A stretch of 64,000 nt of DNA from Lathyrus oleraceus (lineage: Eukaryota; Streptophyta; Magnoliopsida; Fabales; Fabaceae), in contig NC_066581.1 in assembly GCF_024323335.1 (NCBI RefSeq), positions 298,738,536-298,802,535 on the forward strand, read 5' to 3'. A program made the translations under genes and the position numbers. Positions within the stretch are counted from its first letter, which is position 1. Every line of letters starts with the position of its first letter. Positions 11,912 to 23,103 of this stretch are shown piece after piece. The notes beneath the pieces were generated by a model that was not told the origin of the DNA, ran no database searches, and saw only the letters and a list, made by a program, of their open reading frames with translations.

Positions 11912-12283
11912 AGTTAAACCTTGATTGTTGTTCATCCTAACCGATGATGGGTACTCTCTTTTGTGGTTCTCTACCCTCATACCGGTAGATGTAATTCCCT
12001 CCTTGTTGGATATCTTTATACAAAATTCGATATTGACATTCCTTAATTTTTTAGTATACCACCCAGTAACCGGTGATATATCTCTTGGATAATTGCTCTA
12101 ATGACGCAATTTATCCCCAGCGGGTCATCTTTCGTCTATCTTGTTGTTGTTAGTAACGATTGTTCCTCCCCTGAATTGGTCATCATTATATACCTAGTTT
12201 CGGTATCCCGATGCCTTTTCTTTTCGGTCGATTTATCCTTTATTAACATAGTAACCGGTTGTGGATAATCGTCCATGCGAGTA

Positions 12284-12315
12284 TATTATCTACGTTCTGA
12301 GGGTAATAGATAGTA
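12284..12315 (+). other. Conserved 3'-region hairpin (B, copy 1)
   Basis: Stem TATTATCTA / TAGATAGTA (one G-T pair) with loop core GTTCTGAGGG, inside the inverted block. Confidence 0.5.
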
Positions 12316-12584
12316 TATCTCATGCACTCTTTGGTCGAAGCCTTTTGTTCTTCCCCAGTTGAGTAAGATTCGTACCCCCTTTTCGGAGTCGAATGTCCAT
12401 CCCATAATCGAGTTTGTTTTTTGCCCTCTTTTTGGATGATGAGTGTTTTGGGAATATTCCCCAATTCACGCCTTGATTGGTCATCATTATATACCTAGTT
12501 TCGGTATCCCGATGCCTTTTCTTTTCGGTCGATTTATCCTTTATTAACCCAGTAACCGGTTGTGGATAATCGTCCATGCGAGTA

Positions 12585-12616
12585 TATTATCTATGTTCTG
12601 ACGGTAATAGATAGTA
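12585..12616 (+). other. Conserved 3'-region hairpin (B, copy 2)
   Basis: Stem TATTATCTAT / ATAGATAGTA with loop GTTCTGACGGTA. It is part of a ~300 bp tandem duplication together with copy 1. Confidence 0.5.
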
Positions 12617-14136
12617 TATCTCATGCACTCTCTGGCCGAAGCTTTTGTTCTTCCCCAGTCGAGTAAGATTCGTACCCCCTTTACGGAGTCGAATATCCAT
12701 CCTATCATCGAGTTTGCTTTTAGCCCTCTTTTGGATGATGAGTGTTTTGGGAATATTCCCCAATTCACGCCTTGGTTGGTCACCTATTATATGCCCAGTA
12801 ACCGGTATCCCTAGTGTTCCCTCCTCTATGCTTCCTATTATGACTTTTTATCCTCTGTGGAGTCAGGTTTTCCTGAGTTGAGATATACCTTTTTAGGTCT
12901 TCCTCAGATGATTTACAACTACCGGTTACTGGGTAGTAGACCACAGAAATATGACTTACAACTACCGGTATAAGGGTAGAGAACCACAGACTCCGCCGGG
13001 ATAATAATAATTACTAATTATTGAGCGATTATTCATTTACCACGGGGAAACAGGAAAAGAGTCTCAAGAGACCGATCTAGGATCAAACTAGATAGGCACA
13101 CCAAATCAAGACTTGTCCCGGTGAGGATATAACTTAATGGGAAAAACCATCCCAGTATATGTGTTGGGAAGGAACAAAAACAATCAACATCCCCGAGGAT
13201 ATGACCCGGTGGGGAATATGGAAGAAAGGATAGACGCTTTCTGCTTATGGAGCTGACTCTATATGGAGAGATCAGACACACACGTCTGCTTGGGGAAGTA
13301 TATCACCAAATAGCAGGAGACAACAAACAACGATATATGGCAAAGAATGCAACATGAATACCTTAATGTTATAATTATGCATGAATATGTGTGGTTTATG
13401 TATGATGTATGTTGACAGACAGACATATCTAACACAACCAGGTCCAGGAATTAACCACCCGGTACTACATCTCAAGAGAGAAAGCCAAGTTCACCGGAGA
13501 GTATCCAATCTGCTGGGGATCAGAGATACCAGGAAGCAACGAACTCTGCAGGGGATGAATCATCAATCATTCCAGCTGGGGACGAGAGTTATCACAGACA
13601 AGGTCCACCACACTAACAACTCTGCTGGGGAATCTATCCAAGGAGATAAAGGATTTATCGGGATCAACCACCAAATACCGCTCTTACCCAAAGAGATCCA
13701 AGCTGTTGAGGAAGAAAGATTGCTACTCTGCTGAAGGGAAGAGAGGTGACTCTCAACAAGTAATCCACTTGGTAGGATAAACCACAAGAGGTTCCGGAGG
13801 GAGGAGATACAGTCATGCCAGGAATATGGACAAAAATCTTACCCTGTTGGGGATCGTACCACCCTTGGGAGAGCACTGAGGATCTCCTAAGTATCCTTTC
13901 GTCATTGTGAATGTTCACTTTGTTTAAAAACAAATTATAAAAAAATTTGATCGTTTAAAACAATGATATTTTCTTAATCAAAACATGCAAAACATTTGTT
14001 GAATAGAAACAGATAAGAGTGCCAATAATTGGATAAAAGGCTCAAATTTATTTGATAGAATGGTAGTCTGCGAATGGCAAGACTCCATAGATCTTTAAAA
14101 ATTTGAAATTGGTGATATATATTGGAAAAGGGCTAC

Positions 14137-14192
14137 ATTGAACATAATGACCATTTCTCCACCAGTTCTGAATCCGATGTATTTGAAGCTTT
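14137..14192 (+). other. Antisense segment resembling pol exon 2 start (copy B)
   Basis: Antisense to B. Translates as I-E-H-N-D-H-F-S with S-E-S-D-V-F-E-A following, parallel to the I-E-H-N-D...V-F-E-A start of pol exon 2. The frame is open here. Confidence 0.6.
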
Positions 14193-14283
14193 GGTTGATA
14201 ATGAGCAAGGATCTCTGACGGACGACAGTTGTAGAACAAGGTCTTGTCAGGATGCAGTTACTTGCCAAATCCCTAATTTTTGC

Positions 14284-14442
14284 CTAGATTGCCCCAGGAT
14301 GAGGTACTCAATCTAGCGGGATACATATATCATTATTATATATTTTTTTGTCTCTAACTTTTGCCTGGACCGCCCTTTCGGGTTTTCAATCCACCGAGAC
14401 GCTCATTTTTGCCTAAGCCGCCCTTTCGGGTTTTCAACTTAG
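14284..14442 (-). other. Triple stem-loop after pol stop (copy B)
   Basis: Minus-strand order: 14442-14413 (CTAAG/CTTAG with CCC-GAAA-GGG), 14392-14366 (GGATTG / CGGTCC, pairing with two G-T wobbles) and 14316-14284 (CTAGATTG / CAATCTAG, perfect). Confidence 0.6.
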
Positions 14443-14461
14443 CGAGCTATTCAGTTTTTTT

Positions 14462-15710
14462 TTAGGCGAAGTATTTCTTGACTGCATCTGAATTTACAAG
14501 ACGAGTGAAATCCTCCCCATCCATAGTTGTAAGTATCAAAGCACCGCCTGAAAAGGCTCTCTTAACAACATATGGACCTTCATAGTTGGGAGTCCACTTG
14601 CCCCTGGAATCGGGCGCGAAAGACAAAACTTTCTTGAGCACAAGGTCACCTTCTCGGAACACACGAGGCTTGACCTTCTTATCAAAAGTTTTCTTCATCC
14701 TCTGCTAATATAACTGACCGTGGCACATGGCAGTCAATCTCTTCTCTTCAATCAAGTTTAGCTGGTCATAACGACTCTGAACCCATTCAGCATCAGTCAA
14801 CTTGGCCTCCATCAAGACTCTCATTGATGGGATCTCCACCTCTACTGGGAGTACATCCTCTAATCTTGACTTAGCGATCATATCATCAACGTACACCTCA
14901 ATATCCTTGTGCATCATGTCATGGAACAAGGTAGTCATAGCTCGTTGATACGTGGCTCCGGCGTTCTTCAAACCGAAGGGCATCACTCGATAACAGAATG
15001 TTCCCCAAGGTGTGATGAATGTTGTCTTGTCCATATCCTCAGGTTCCATTTTAATCTGATTATATCCGGAAAATCCATCCATAAACGAGAAGACTTTGAA
15101 TTTAGCTGTATTGTCTACCAACATATCAATATGTGGTAGAGGGAAATCATCTTTCGGACTAGCTTTATTCAAGTCTCTATAGTCCACACACAACCGGACT
15201 TTTCCATCTTTCTTAGGCACGGGCACAATATTGGCCACCCATTGAGGATATGTAGAAGTCACCAGAAACCCCGCATCAATTTGCTTTTGAACCTCCTCTT
15301 TGATCTTCACTGCCATATCAGGATGAGTTCTTCTGAGTTTCTGCTTCACAGGCACGCACTCAAGCATTAAAGGTAGGAAATGTTGCACAATATCAGTATC
15401 TAGACCAGGCATATCTTCATATGACCAGGCAAAGACGTCGGCATATTCTCGTAGCAACTTAATCAACCTCTTCTTAACAGATTCTTCCAGAAGTGCCCCA
15501 ATCTTTACCTCTCGCACACAATCTTCAGACCCCAAGTTGACTGTTTCCAGATTCTCAAGATGCGGCTGAATGATCTTCTCCTCATGCTCAAGTAGCCAGG
15601 TGATCTCATCAGGAATCTCTTCAACATCATCTTCCTCTGCCTCAAATACAGGGAATTCAAAATTGGGAGATGGTGTTGGGTCATTATGTTCAATGGGTTT
15701 AGAAATCAAC
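14462..15710 (-). pseudogene. Collapsed pol of element B: RT fused to integrase tail
   Basis: Exon 2 of pol starts at 15710 after the intron acceptor. It carries the linker, then RT through the catalytic Y-V-D-D and the following M-I-A-K-S-R. It then jumps to the last ~130 codons of integrase (V-L-P-V-E-V...). Relative to E this removes about 2.2 kb: RT thumb, both RNase H domains and the integrase zinc finger and catalytic core. The fusion stays in frame. One nonsense codon (TAG at 14705-14707, where E has CAG) interrupts it 81 codons before the normal stop at 14462. No active enzyme is expected. Confidence 0.88.
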
Positions 15711-15974
15711 CTGCATAATGATTTTGGATATGAAAAGATTTAGAATTCAAACAAGGCAAATCATTATGCAGATGAAAAGATTGATTTTATTCTTATTTTT
15801 AGGGTTTTATGTGATCACTAATTTCATGCAAAAAGCAAAAAGGGAAAATAATTGGAAAAACAAACATTTAACATGAATTTATTGAATGAAAATATCATTG
15901 TTTTTATGCGCCATCAATGTCATCACTCCTCCTTTTGGCATGGGAGAAGGGTTTTCAAACAAAGTGATTATTAC
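15711..15974 (-). other. Intron between pro and RT (element B)
   Basis: 264 bp, donor GTAATA and acceptor TTATGCAG on the minus strand. Splicing joins the pro frame to the RT frame. The TAA stop of the upstream frame lies inside the donor. Same position as in C, D and E. Confidence 0.7.
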
Positions 15975-16270
15975 GTTGACTTATGGACAACTGTTGGAAT
16001 ATCCACAGCGACCCAATTGTTGCAGACCCCACCAGGGATGATGAAGTTGCCAGAATCCTTTACATCCTCTTCTAAAACGGCAGCAGCCTCCTCATCTAGA
16101 CCAATGCGGATGAAACCTCCACTCTTGAATAACCCTTGCTTGTTGAAAATACCAGAAGAAAAACCTATGCCAGCCCGAGACTCGTTGTCTAAGTGATCCA
16201 TCAGTCTCGGAATGTTGGCTCTAGTGTAGTACCGGCGAGTCAGCTTATCTTCAAAATAAATGAAGGACAC
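15975..16270 (-). pseudogene. Collapsed gag-pro of element B
   Basis: A short open frame joins the first residues of the gag region (F-I-Y-F-E-D-K-L-T-R-R-Y-Y-T-R, then M-D-H-L) directly to the last ~75 residues of the pro region (S-R-A-G-I-G-F-S-S onward). The junction near 16197 falls in a short sequence shared by both parents (TTGGA-like), suggesting microhomology or template switching. Nearly all of Gag and the protease domain with its D-T-G motif are missing. The reading frame stays open across the junction and on into the intron donor. Bases 16271-16512, between this and ORF1, hold no gene. Confidence 0.8.
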
Positions 16271-16512
16271 AGAGTTAGACCACAGGGCAAGGGACCGGAA
16301 ACAAAACCTGCTTATGCATATGATGCATGCAATGTTTGTGCATATGATTTGTTTTTTATTTCAAAGGAACTTTAGAGTTTTATTTGCAAATTCTGGAAAT
16401 ATTAAGCATTTTATCACATATGGAAATATCTCATCAAATAATATCAGGGAAAAGAAGTGCAGCATCGTCAATCATATACAAGAGAAAAGGAAAATAATCG
16501 TCTTATGGATCC

Positions 16513-17964
16513 CTAGAAACAATCATCTAAAGCTCGGGACACAGGAAGATAAGATGCGCGAAGCCTCTTCACCTCCCTCTCGTAGGCTGCCTCCATATCG
16601 GCCTTCTCTTTGGTGAGTCGATCATACTTCCTCTTCCAGAACTTAGAAGACTGAGGAAGTAGAGAAGTCCATACATCATCGGGGTCATCAATAACCTGAT
16701 GCTCAAGAAACCCAATCAACGCATCCTTCTCCTTAATCTGCTGAAGCAACTCTTCACGTTCACGGATCCAGGCACGTGAACGGTCTTCGTCTCTCAACTC
16801 CTCTACTCCTTGATTAGGGAGGGTTGAAGGCCCAGCCATAATCATAGGTGTAGGTCTCGGATACTCGTAAGGCATGAGATACTCAGACGCCCTCTTCCTA
16901 ACCCAAACAGTGTAAGGCTCCAAAGCGATGCAATTCTTAGGACCCAACTCTTTCCTTCCTTTCCTATGAATCTTGCGCCAAGCGCGGACCATCCTAGCCT
17001 TCAAACCTTGGGGATCTTTACCATCCTGAAAGAATACACCTTCTAACAGAATGTTATTGGGTTTATCCTTTAAGGGGAACCCAAGCTGCCGACGTGCCAA
17101 AACAGGATTGTAGTTAATACCACCACATGTACCAAGAAGAGGTACATTGGAGAATTCGCCACAAGAGTCAATAATCTGCACACCATCATACACACGGTTA
17201 TACCAAGAGATATCATCATTAGTGAGATACATGAGTCTCGTGGACCACCGTAGACATCCCTTATTCTCCTTGAAGGTGACCGTCTGCGGTAAGTGAGAAA
17301 TAAACCACTTATACAACAGAGGCAAACAGCACACAATAACGCCACCACCCTTTGCATTCCTCATATGCAAAGAGAAATAGGTATCACCCAACAGAGTCGG
17401 AATGGGATTAAGAGTAGAGAAAATCCTAATAGCGTTCACATCCACAAACTTGTCGATGTTGGGGAATAATACCAATCCATAGATGAGAAGTACAAATATG
17501 GCTTCAAAGGCATCCTCACTCATGGCCTTCCCATATATAGTAGCTTGAGCAATGAGGAACTCAGAAGGGAGACCTTGAATTCCACCTTTGGTAGTCATAT
17601 GAGCAGCCACCAGAGATTCATCTATGTGTAACATGTCATCTATCTCTTGAGAAGTAGGAACCCTTTCCAAGCCACTGAACGGCAACTGATCCAGAACAGG
17701 TATACCCACAAGATAAGCATACTCCTCAAGTGTAGGCAAAAGCTGAAAATTCGGAAACGTGAAGCAACGGTACAAAGGATCGTAAAACTGCACCAATACA
17801 CTCATCAATCCTTCATCCACCTGAGTGGTCAGAAGAGGAAGAAGCTTCCCAAAACGAGCTTTGAAACCCAAAGGATCTAATACATAGGATGTCAGATTCC
17901 TTAACTCTTTCAAATCTGGTTGCCTGAAGTTGTACTTCCTTGTATTCCTTCTTTGTCTTTCCAT
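16513..17964 (-). CDS. Ogre ORF1 (element B), intact
   Basis: 483 codons, free of stops, from ATG at 17964 (MERQRRN) to the stop at 16513. The frame is open for 34 codons further upstream, but those codons match leader sequence and their sequence is less protein-like, so the internal methionine is preferred; element E agrees. The protein resembles the plant mobile-domain-like ORF1 of Ogre/Tat elements: an N-terminal R-Q-P-D-L-K-E-L-R-N segment, a central globular part with L-P-S-E-F-L and W-Y-N-R-V-Y-D-G-V, and a charged C-terminal third (about residues 385-470) likely to form a coiled coil. Its function is unknown in the family. It is the only complete ORF1 in the window. Confidence 0.9.
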   Translation of the reverse strand: MERQRRNTRKYNFRQPDLKELRNLTSYVLDPLGFKARFGKLLPLLTTQVDEGLMSVLVQFYDPLYRCFTFPNFQLLPTLEEYAYLVGIPVLDQLPFSGLERVPTSQEIDDMLHIDESLVAAHMTTKGGIQGLPSEFLIAQATIYGKAMSEDAFEAIFVLLIYGLVLFPNIDKFVDVNAIRIFSTLNPIPTLLGDTYFSLHMRNAKGGGVIVCCLPLLYKWFISHLPQTVTFKENKGCLRWSTRLMYLTNDDISWYNRVYDGVQIIDSCGEFSNVPLLGTCGGINYNPVLARRQLGFPLKDKPNNILLEGVFFQDGKDPQGLKARMVRAWRKIHRKGRKELGPKNCIALEPYTVWVRKRASEYLMPYEYPRPTPMIMAGPSTLPNQGVEELRDEDRSRAWIREREELLQQIKEKDALIGFLEHQVIDDPDDVWTSLLPQSSKFWKRKYDRLTKEKADMEAAYEREVKRLRASYLPVSRALDDCF

Positions 17965-18866
17965 GTCTGAAAAATTTGCAAATAGACCTCTTAAGTTCCT
18001 TGAAAATTTTCTCATTATTTTGATGATATGAATGCAAATGGGTGCACGAATGCATGAATGCAACAATCACACTCAAGGATCAAGCAAAGCACACCAAACA
18101 AAGGTCATGGGATGGATCATGTTATCCTTAATATCAACCATCCATTTTGGTGGATTATGGTTTACACCTTATCAACACCCAAGATCCATTGATATTAAGG
18201 ATACATGAACGGATCAACCATGAATCAAGGGTTTGTTGTAAGTCACGAGCATGGAGTTAGGTTAAGAACCACCCAAAGGGAGTGTACTAAGGTTTAAATC
18301 TGCCAAACATGTTCTACAAGAGGTTCCCATAGTCATCATCCCATCTTTCGGATATTATTGGAGAAACGACTACTCGTATTCTGAAAAATATTCTCAAGAG
18401 AGACTCTTATGAGTGTAGTATCGCGTAACAATCGTATCAAATCTTACACTTGAACGACTTTTGCACTACATCCTAAGAATAGGCCAAGATGGGCTTGGTA
18501 AACTAAGGTTTTTGGCTTCTAAGGTCTATATTCGAAAGAGTAATGTCTAACCACAACTTACTTGTGTGACATTATTGATCCCAACATAACCTCCACCAAG
18601 TGAATGGACTTGCAAGTCAACCTGCTAAGGAATAACTCCACACAAGTCAACAAGACTACGCCATTCTCCTATCCTAAGTGCACTCGAGTCCGGGTATAGA
18701 ACTCATCTCACAAAGATCACCAAGCATACAAGGAATTAATATTCAAGCAATTCAATCATTACATACAATACAGTAATCCCAAATTGCACAAAAATATGTC
18801 ACAAAAAAAATACAATACAATACAACAAATATGAAAAGTAGGCAAAACCCACTAGGATTTATCTCT
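17965..18866 (-). other. 5' leader of element B
   Basis: About 900 bp between the PBS and ORF1. No conserved coding frame. The ~130 bp nearest ORF1 is strongly similar to the leader remnant of element E. Confidence 0.75.
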
Positions 18867-18884
18867 TCCCCAGCAGAGTCGCCA
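18867..18884 (-). other. Primer-binding site of element B (tRNA-Arg)
   Basis: TGGCGACTCTGCTGGGGA on the minus strand, 6 nt inside the LTR end. It is complementary to the 3' end of a plant tRNA-Arg including CCA, the primer known for Ogre. Confidence 0.88.
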
Positions 18885-20475
18885 CTTTTCTGTAGCGGTG
18901 TATTCGTTACCATTAGAGATATTGACTAAATCCAAGGTAAATCATACAAGTCGAGTCGCCACCGCACTTCTATTTATCCAAAGGAATGGTTAGAAAGCGA
19001 ACAAAAACCTAAAAGTTTTATCGAATCAAAAACTAGTAAAAATGTCAGAGATCTGGGTAAGGGGGTTGGTTATGCAATGGGAAGGTGTTAGGCACCCAAA
19101 GCATCCTAGGTACTCCTAGGGAGCCCTTTTCACATTTGTTGTAAGGTTGTTGTTTTTTTTTGTGAAAATTTATTTGTGCAAACATGATTGAAGGGATGAG
19201 AAAAGAATATACAAATTTATTTACATTTTGTGTTTGAATGGATGAACCCATTGCCTACGTACCATCTTAAAAAAGATTAGGATCAAAATCTCGTAGTTCG
19301 GGGTAAAAAAATTCAAAAAAAAAGTTGGTGAATTGATTGGTCCAAAAACCTTAAGGTCTTTTGTTATCAAAGGGAGAAAACTCAACCTAAACCCATAAAC
19401 CCACCATGCGAGGATAGCTTCAACATGCTAGTGAGGGGTTAACCCTATAATAAGTATGGAAAACTCATTGTCCATCACTAAGGATAAAGGTGAGTATTAT
19501 ATCTACCTCAAGGATAATTCAAACGTAATAGCTAATGGTTATAAAAATAAGGGTTTGATTAAGAAGGTGGCCATTGAAACCACAAAAAGTATTTGAATGG
19601 GTTATATTTACCAATTAAAAGTATTTACAAAAATATGGTTAAAGTGGATTAAAAGGTTCAATTCAAAATAAGTGTTATGAAAAATAAGTTTTGAAAATCA
19701 AAAGCATAAGGCTTAGGTTTCTAATGTTGAAAACAAAAATTATTGTTTGCACGAAAAGTTTTGGCTTGGGTTAGAATGGGGAAAAAAGAAGGGTTAAATT
19801 CCTAAACATACAAGAGATAAGGGAAAAAAAAATAAAACCACATTAGGAGTTCCCCTCTTGAGATCATATTGATGATCCAAGTAGCTCCCATCCTTTGGAA
19901 TAAGCAGTCACAAACAAATATCTCAAGCCATTAAGCACAGGTAATCGGAATAAACCTTCAGGTGGTATCCCACAAATAAAGTGGAACACCAGGCCGTCTC
20001 TGCAAGAGTCATGTGAGCCCTCACAAAAAAACTCAACAAACAGGTTAGAGGAAAAAAAATAGGGTAATCAAGGGTTGCCCCCAAATCAAAATGTAACCAC
20101 ATGAATCATGCCCTTTCAATTCACAAAAAGCTCACAAAAAGCAACCAAGGGTAGGAGGCCTAAACCTCCTGTCAAACACATGCATCAAAAGGGGTATCAA
20201 ATTCACTCATAATACCTCATATATTCAGAAAATTCAAATTGAAGGCATAAAGATGATGGATATAGGGCAAACCTGATTGGAGAGATCGAATGAAATTGAA
20301 TTGCACCGTTGGGTTTGCAGAGCAATCTGAAGGTTTATATGAGAGGGAATTGGTTCTTTGCCGATGAGTTCCCTTCAGCCTCTGGAGGTTGCTCTGAACT
20401 CTGTCAGCTCTTCTCTCACTTTCTTTTTCCTACCAGGGTAATAGGAATGGAATCTTTTGTTTCACTGAAACTCTG

Positions 20476-20483
20476 AATTTATA
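20476..20483 (-). promoter_or_regulatory. Candidate TATA box of B 5' LTR
   Basis: TATAAATT on the minus strand, about 400 bp into the LTR and downstream of the microsatellite. Confidence 0.45.
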
Positions 20484-20548
20484 ACCTGGTTTTTGTGGAC
20501 CTGTGGGCTCAAATGAGAGAGGCCCAAGTCCAATTTTTTTTTGTTATA

Positions 20549-20580
20549 TTTTATTTATTTATTTATTTATTTATTTATAT

Positions 20581-20611
<31 letters not shown>

Positions 20612-20616
20612 TTTCA

Positions 20617-20660
<44 letters not shown>

Positions 20661-20697
20661 TTATTTATTTATTTTTCTATTTTTATTTTTATTTTTT
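20549..20697. repeat. (TTTA)n / (TTA)n microsatellite
   Basis: About 150 bp of TTTA repeats followed by an uninterrupted TTA block and more TTTA, inside the U3 of the B 5' LTR. The open frames across it are low-complexity artefacts. Confidence 0.9.
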
Positions 20698-20884
20698 TTA
20701 GTAAACAAAAGTAAGAGAAACAATGATGTATAATTCAAGCATGCTTGGTGATCTAAAACCAATCACAAGGAGTCCCACCCAAAGGCAAAGGGAACCAAGA
20801 TGCTCATGATCCTTGAGGCTATGCAAATGCAATGTTATGATGCCATGAGGGATCTTAGTGTCAAAATTGGGGTCTTACAGGTGC

Positions 20885-21758
20885 TCATATGACTACCAAA
20901 GGTGGAATTCAAGGTCTCCCTTCTGAGTTCCTCATTGCTCAAGCTATTATGTATGGGAAGGCCATGAGTGAGGACGCCTTTGAGGCCATATTTGTACTTC
21001 TCATCTATGGGCTAGTGTTATTCCCCAACATCGACAAGTTTGTAGACGTGAACGCTATTAGGATTTTCTCTACTCTTAATCCCGTTTCGACTCTGTTGGG
21101 TGACACTTACTTCTCTTTGCATATGAGGAATGCAAAAGGTGGAGGTACCATCGTGTGTTGTTTGCCTCTGTTGTATAAGTGGTTTATTTCTCACTTACCG
21201 CAGACGGTCGCCTTCAAGGTGAACAAAGGATGTCTGCGGTGGTCCACGAGACTCATGTCTCTCACCAATGATGATATCTTTTGGTACAACCGTGTGTATG
21301 ATGGTGTGCAGATTATCGACTCTTGTGGTGAATTCTCCAATGTACCTCTTCTTGGTACATATGGTGGGATTAACTACAACCCTGTTTTGGCACGTCGTCA
21401 GCTTGGGTTCCCCATAAAGGATAAACCCAATAACATTCTGTTGGAGGGTGTGTTCTTTCAAGGAGTGGAGGAGTTGAGAGATGAAGACCGTTCACGTGCT
21501 TGGATCCGTGAACGAGAGGAGTTGCTTCAGCAGATCAAGGAGAAGGATGCTTTGATTGAGTTTCTCAAGCATCAGGTTGTTGACGATCCTGATGATGCAT
21601 GAACTTCTCTGCTTCCTTAGTCTTCCAAGTTTTGGAAGAGGAAGTACGATCGACTCGCCAAGGAGAAGGCAGATATGGAAGCGGTCTATGAGGAGGAAGT
21701 GAAGAGGCTCTGTGCATCTTATCTTCCAGTCTCTCGAGCTTTAGATGATTGTTTCTAG
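20885..21758 (+). pseudogene. Ogre ORF1, 3' part (element E)
   Basis: Continuation of the ORF1 begun at 9973; with one GGTGC copy removed the codons join in frame. Compared with the B copy, 72 codons are missing in frame between F-F-Q and G-V-E-E-L-R, near position 21463. Two nonsense codons follow: TGA (for W) at 21600-21602 and TAG (for Q) 27 nt later. Beyond them the frame aligns to the normal end at TAG 21756-21758 (A-L-D-D-C-F). The gene was therefore already defective in three ways besides carrying the insertion. Bases 21759-22085, up to gag, contain only a conserved upstream in-frame stretch (F-E-D-K-L-T-H-R-Y-Y-T-R). Confidence 0.87.
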
Positions 21759-22085
21759 GGATCCATAAGATGATCATTTTCCTTCTCTCTTGTATTATAT
21801 TTGGTTACCAAAGTTGTACTTCTTTAATGTAAAAATATATTCCAGATATTATTGATGAGATGTTTCCATATGTGATGAAAGCTTAACATTTCCAATATTT
21901 GCAAATAGAACTTTAAAGTTCCTCTGAAATAAAAACAAATCATATGCACAAGCATTGCATGCATCATGTGCATAAGCAAGTTTTATTCCAGGCTTCTTGT
22001 CCTATGGTCTAACTTTGTGTTCTTCATTTATTTTGAAGACAAGCTGACTCACCGGTATTACACCAGAGCCAACTCATCGAGACTG

Positions 22086-23103
22086 ATGGATCATTTGGAA
22101 CAAGAGAACCGCGAGCTAAAAGAGGAGGTAGCCAGATTGACTGCCCTGATGGAGTCATTCATGGCTGCCCAGAGCCAGTCTTCTCCAACACCCTTAACTC
22201 CTCCCTAGAGGACGGTCATTTCTGAGATCGCAACTTCTATTGTGCCTGCTGCAACAGCCCATTTTGCGCCATCTATGCCAGCCGGGTTCCCGTGGGGAAT
22301 GCCCTCCAATTTTGTACCAGAGGGCTTTGCTCCTACTCTTGCTTCTTTGTCGGCATCTAGCCCAGTCCTTTCAGTGCCACCTCCCGTCGTGCACACATTA
22401 CCAAGAGTTGAGGATAACATCTACCATTCTGAGCCATCTGAGGGTCCAGACGTTTATGAGAAGATGGATGACATGAAAGACCAATTCCTTGAGCTTCGCA
22501 AGGAACTGAAGACTCTAAGAGGGAAAGACCTCTTTGGTAAAAGTGTTGTTGAGTTGTGCCTTGTGCCCAACATGAAGATCCCTATTAAATTCAAAGTACC
22601 TGACTTTGAGAAGTATAAGGGAAACACATGCCCTCTCAGCCATCTTGTGATGTATGCTCGCAAGATGTCGATGCAAACTGATAATGACCAATTGCTCATC
22701 CACTATTTCCAGGACAGTCTGTCCGGTGCCGCTCTCCGGTGGTACATGGGTCTGGAAAGTTCGAACATCCGCTCTTTCAATGATCTTGGCGAGGCCTTCG
22801 TTAAGCAATATAAATATAATGTGGATATGGCTCCTAATAGGGACCAGCTGAGGGCAATGTCCCAGAAAGAGAAAGAGACCTTCAAAGAGTACGCCCAGAG
22901 GTGACGCGAGTTGGCAGCTCAGATAGTGTCACCCCTTGAGGAGAAAGAGATGACCAAGATCTTTTTGAAGACCTTGAGTGCGTTCTACTATGAGAAGATG
23001 ATAGTCAATGCTCCCTCAGACTTCACCGAGATGGTGAATATGGGAATGAGACTGGAAGAGGGGGTCCGTGAAGGACGTTTGACTCAAGCTGAAGGCTCTT
23101 CGG
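22086..23103 (+). pseudogene. gag, 5' part (element E), interrupted by C
   Basis: Starts at M-D-H-L-E-Q-E-N, giving an N-terminal coiled coil as in the Gag of element C; the frame is open upstream and conserved with B, so the true start or an upstream splice is uncertain. A proline-rich stretch follows, then the retrotransposon Gag core (F-Q-D-S-L-S-G-A and D-L-G-E-A-F-V-K-Q-Y). Nonsense codons are at 22206-22208 (TAG) and 22902-22904 (TGA, where the C homologue has W). Element C interrupts the frame after G-S-S with duplication of TTCGG (23099-23103). It resumes at 36842. Confidence 0.88.

Larger units (their letters stand above)
11912..12911 (+). other. Inverted block of element B 3' region
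   Basis: This 1 kb reads as 3' region in plus sense while the rest of B is minus. Its left end continues exactly where the minus-sense 3' region stops at 12912 (judged against 44150-44230 in E), so the block has been flipped in place. The remaining ~600 bp of 3' region, the PPT and the start of the LTR were lost in the same event or later. It holds ACCGGT-type repeats and two hairpins, no gene. Confidence 0.7.
12912..14461 (-). other. 3' region of element B (normal orientation)
   Basis: Minus-sense 3' region from the pol stop down to the inversion breakpoint. It contains the triple stem-loop, the antisense pol-like segment and ACCGGT-type repeats near 12915-12975. ORFs on either strand here are not conserved between copies. 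Confidence 0.75.
10335..20879 (-). mobile_element. Element B: deleted Ogre derivative inserted in ORF1 of E
   Basis: A 10.5 kb element on the minus strand, flanked by the 5-bp duplication GGTGC (10330-10334 and 20880-20884), with termini TGTAAGACCCC and CCGCTACA in its own orientation. Order on its strand: 5' LTR (20879-18891), PBS, leader, intact ORF1, collapsed gag-pro, intron, RT fused to the integrase tail, 3' region with an inverted block, and a truncated 3' LTR. Lost are most of gag-pro, the RT thumb, both RNase H domains, most of integrase, the PPT and ~420 bp of the 3' LTR. The last two losses mean it cannot complete a normal cycle now, although it was once mobile. Confidence 0.9.
18891..20879 (-). 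mobile_element. 5' LTR of element B (1.99 kb)
   Basis: Runs from TGTAAGACCCC (20879) to CCGCTACA (18891) on the minus strand. A TATA-like TATAAATT is at 20483-20476 and a PBS-like TGGCGACTC at 18961-18953. At 2 kb it is much shorter than the ~5 kb LTR1 and LTR2 and corresponds to their two ends with the middle missing. A long A/T microsatellite sits upstream of the TATA box. No gene. Confidence 0.87.

Noticed and set aside
20495..20733. Open frames rich in F, Y, L and I
   Set aside because: Translation of a TTTA/TTA microsatellite inside the B 5' LTR.
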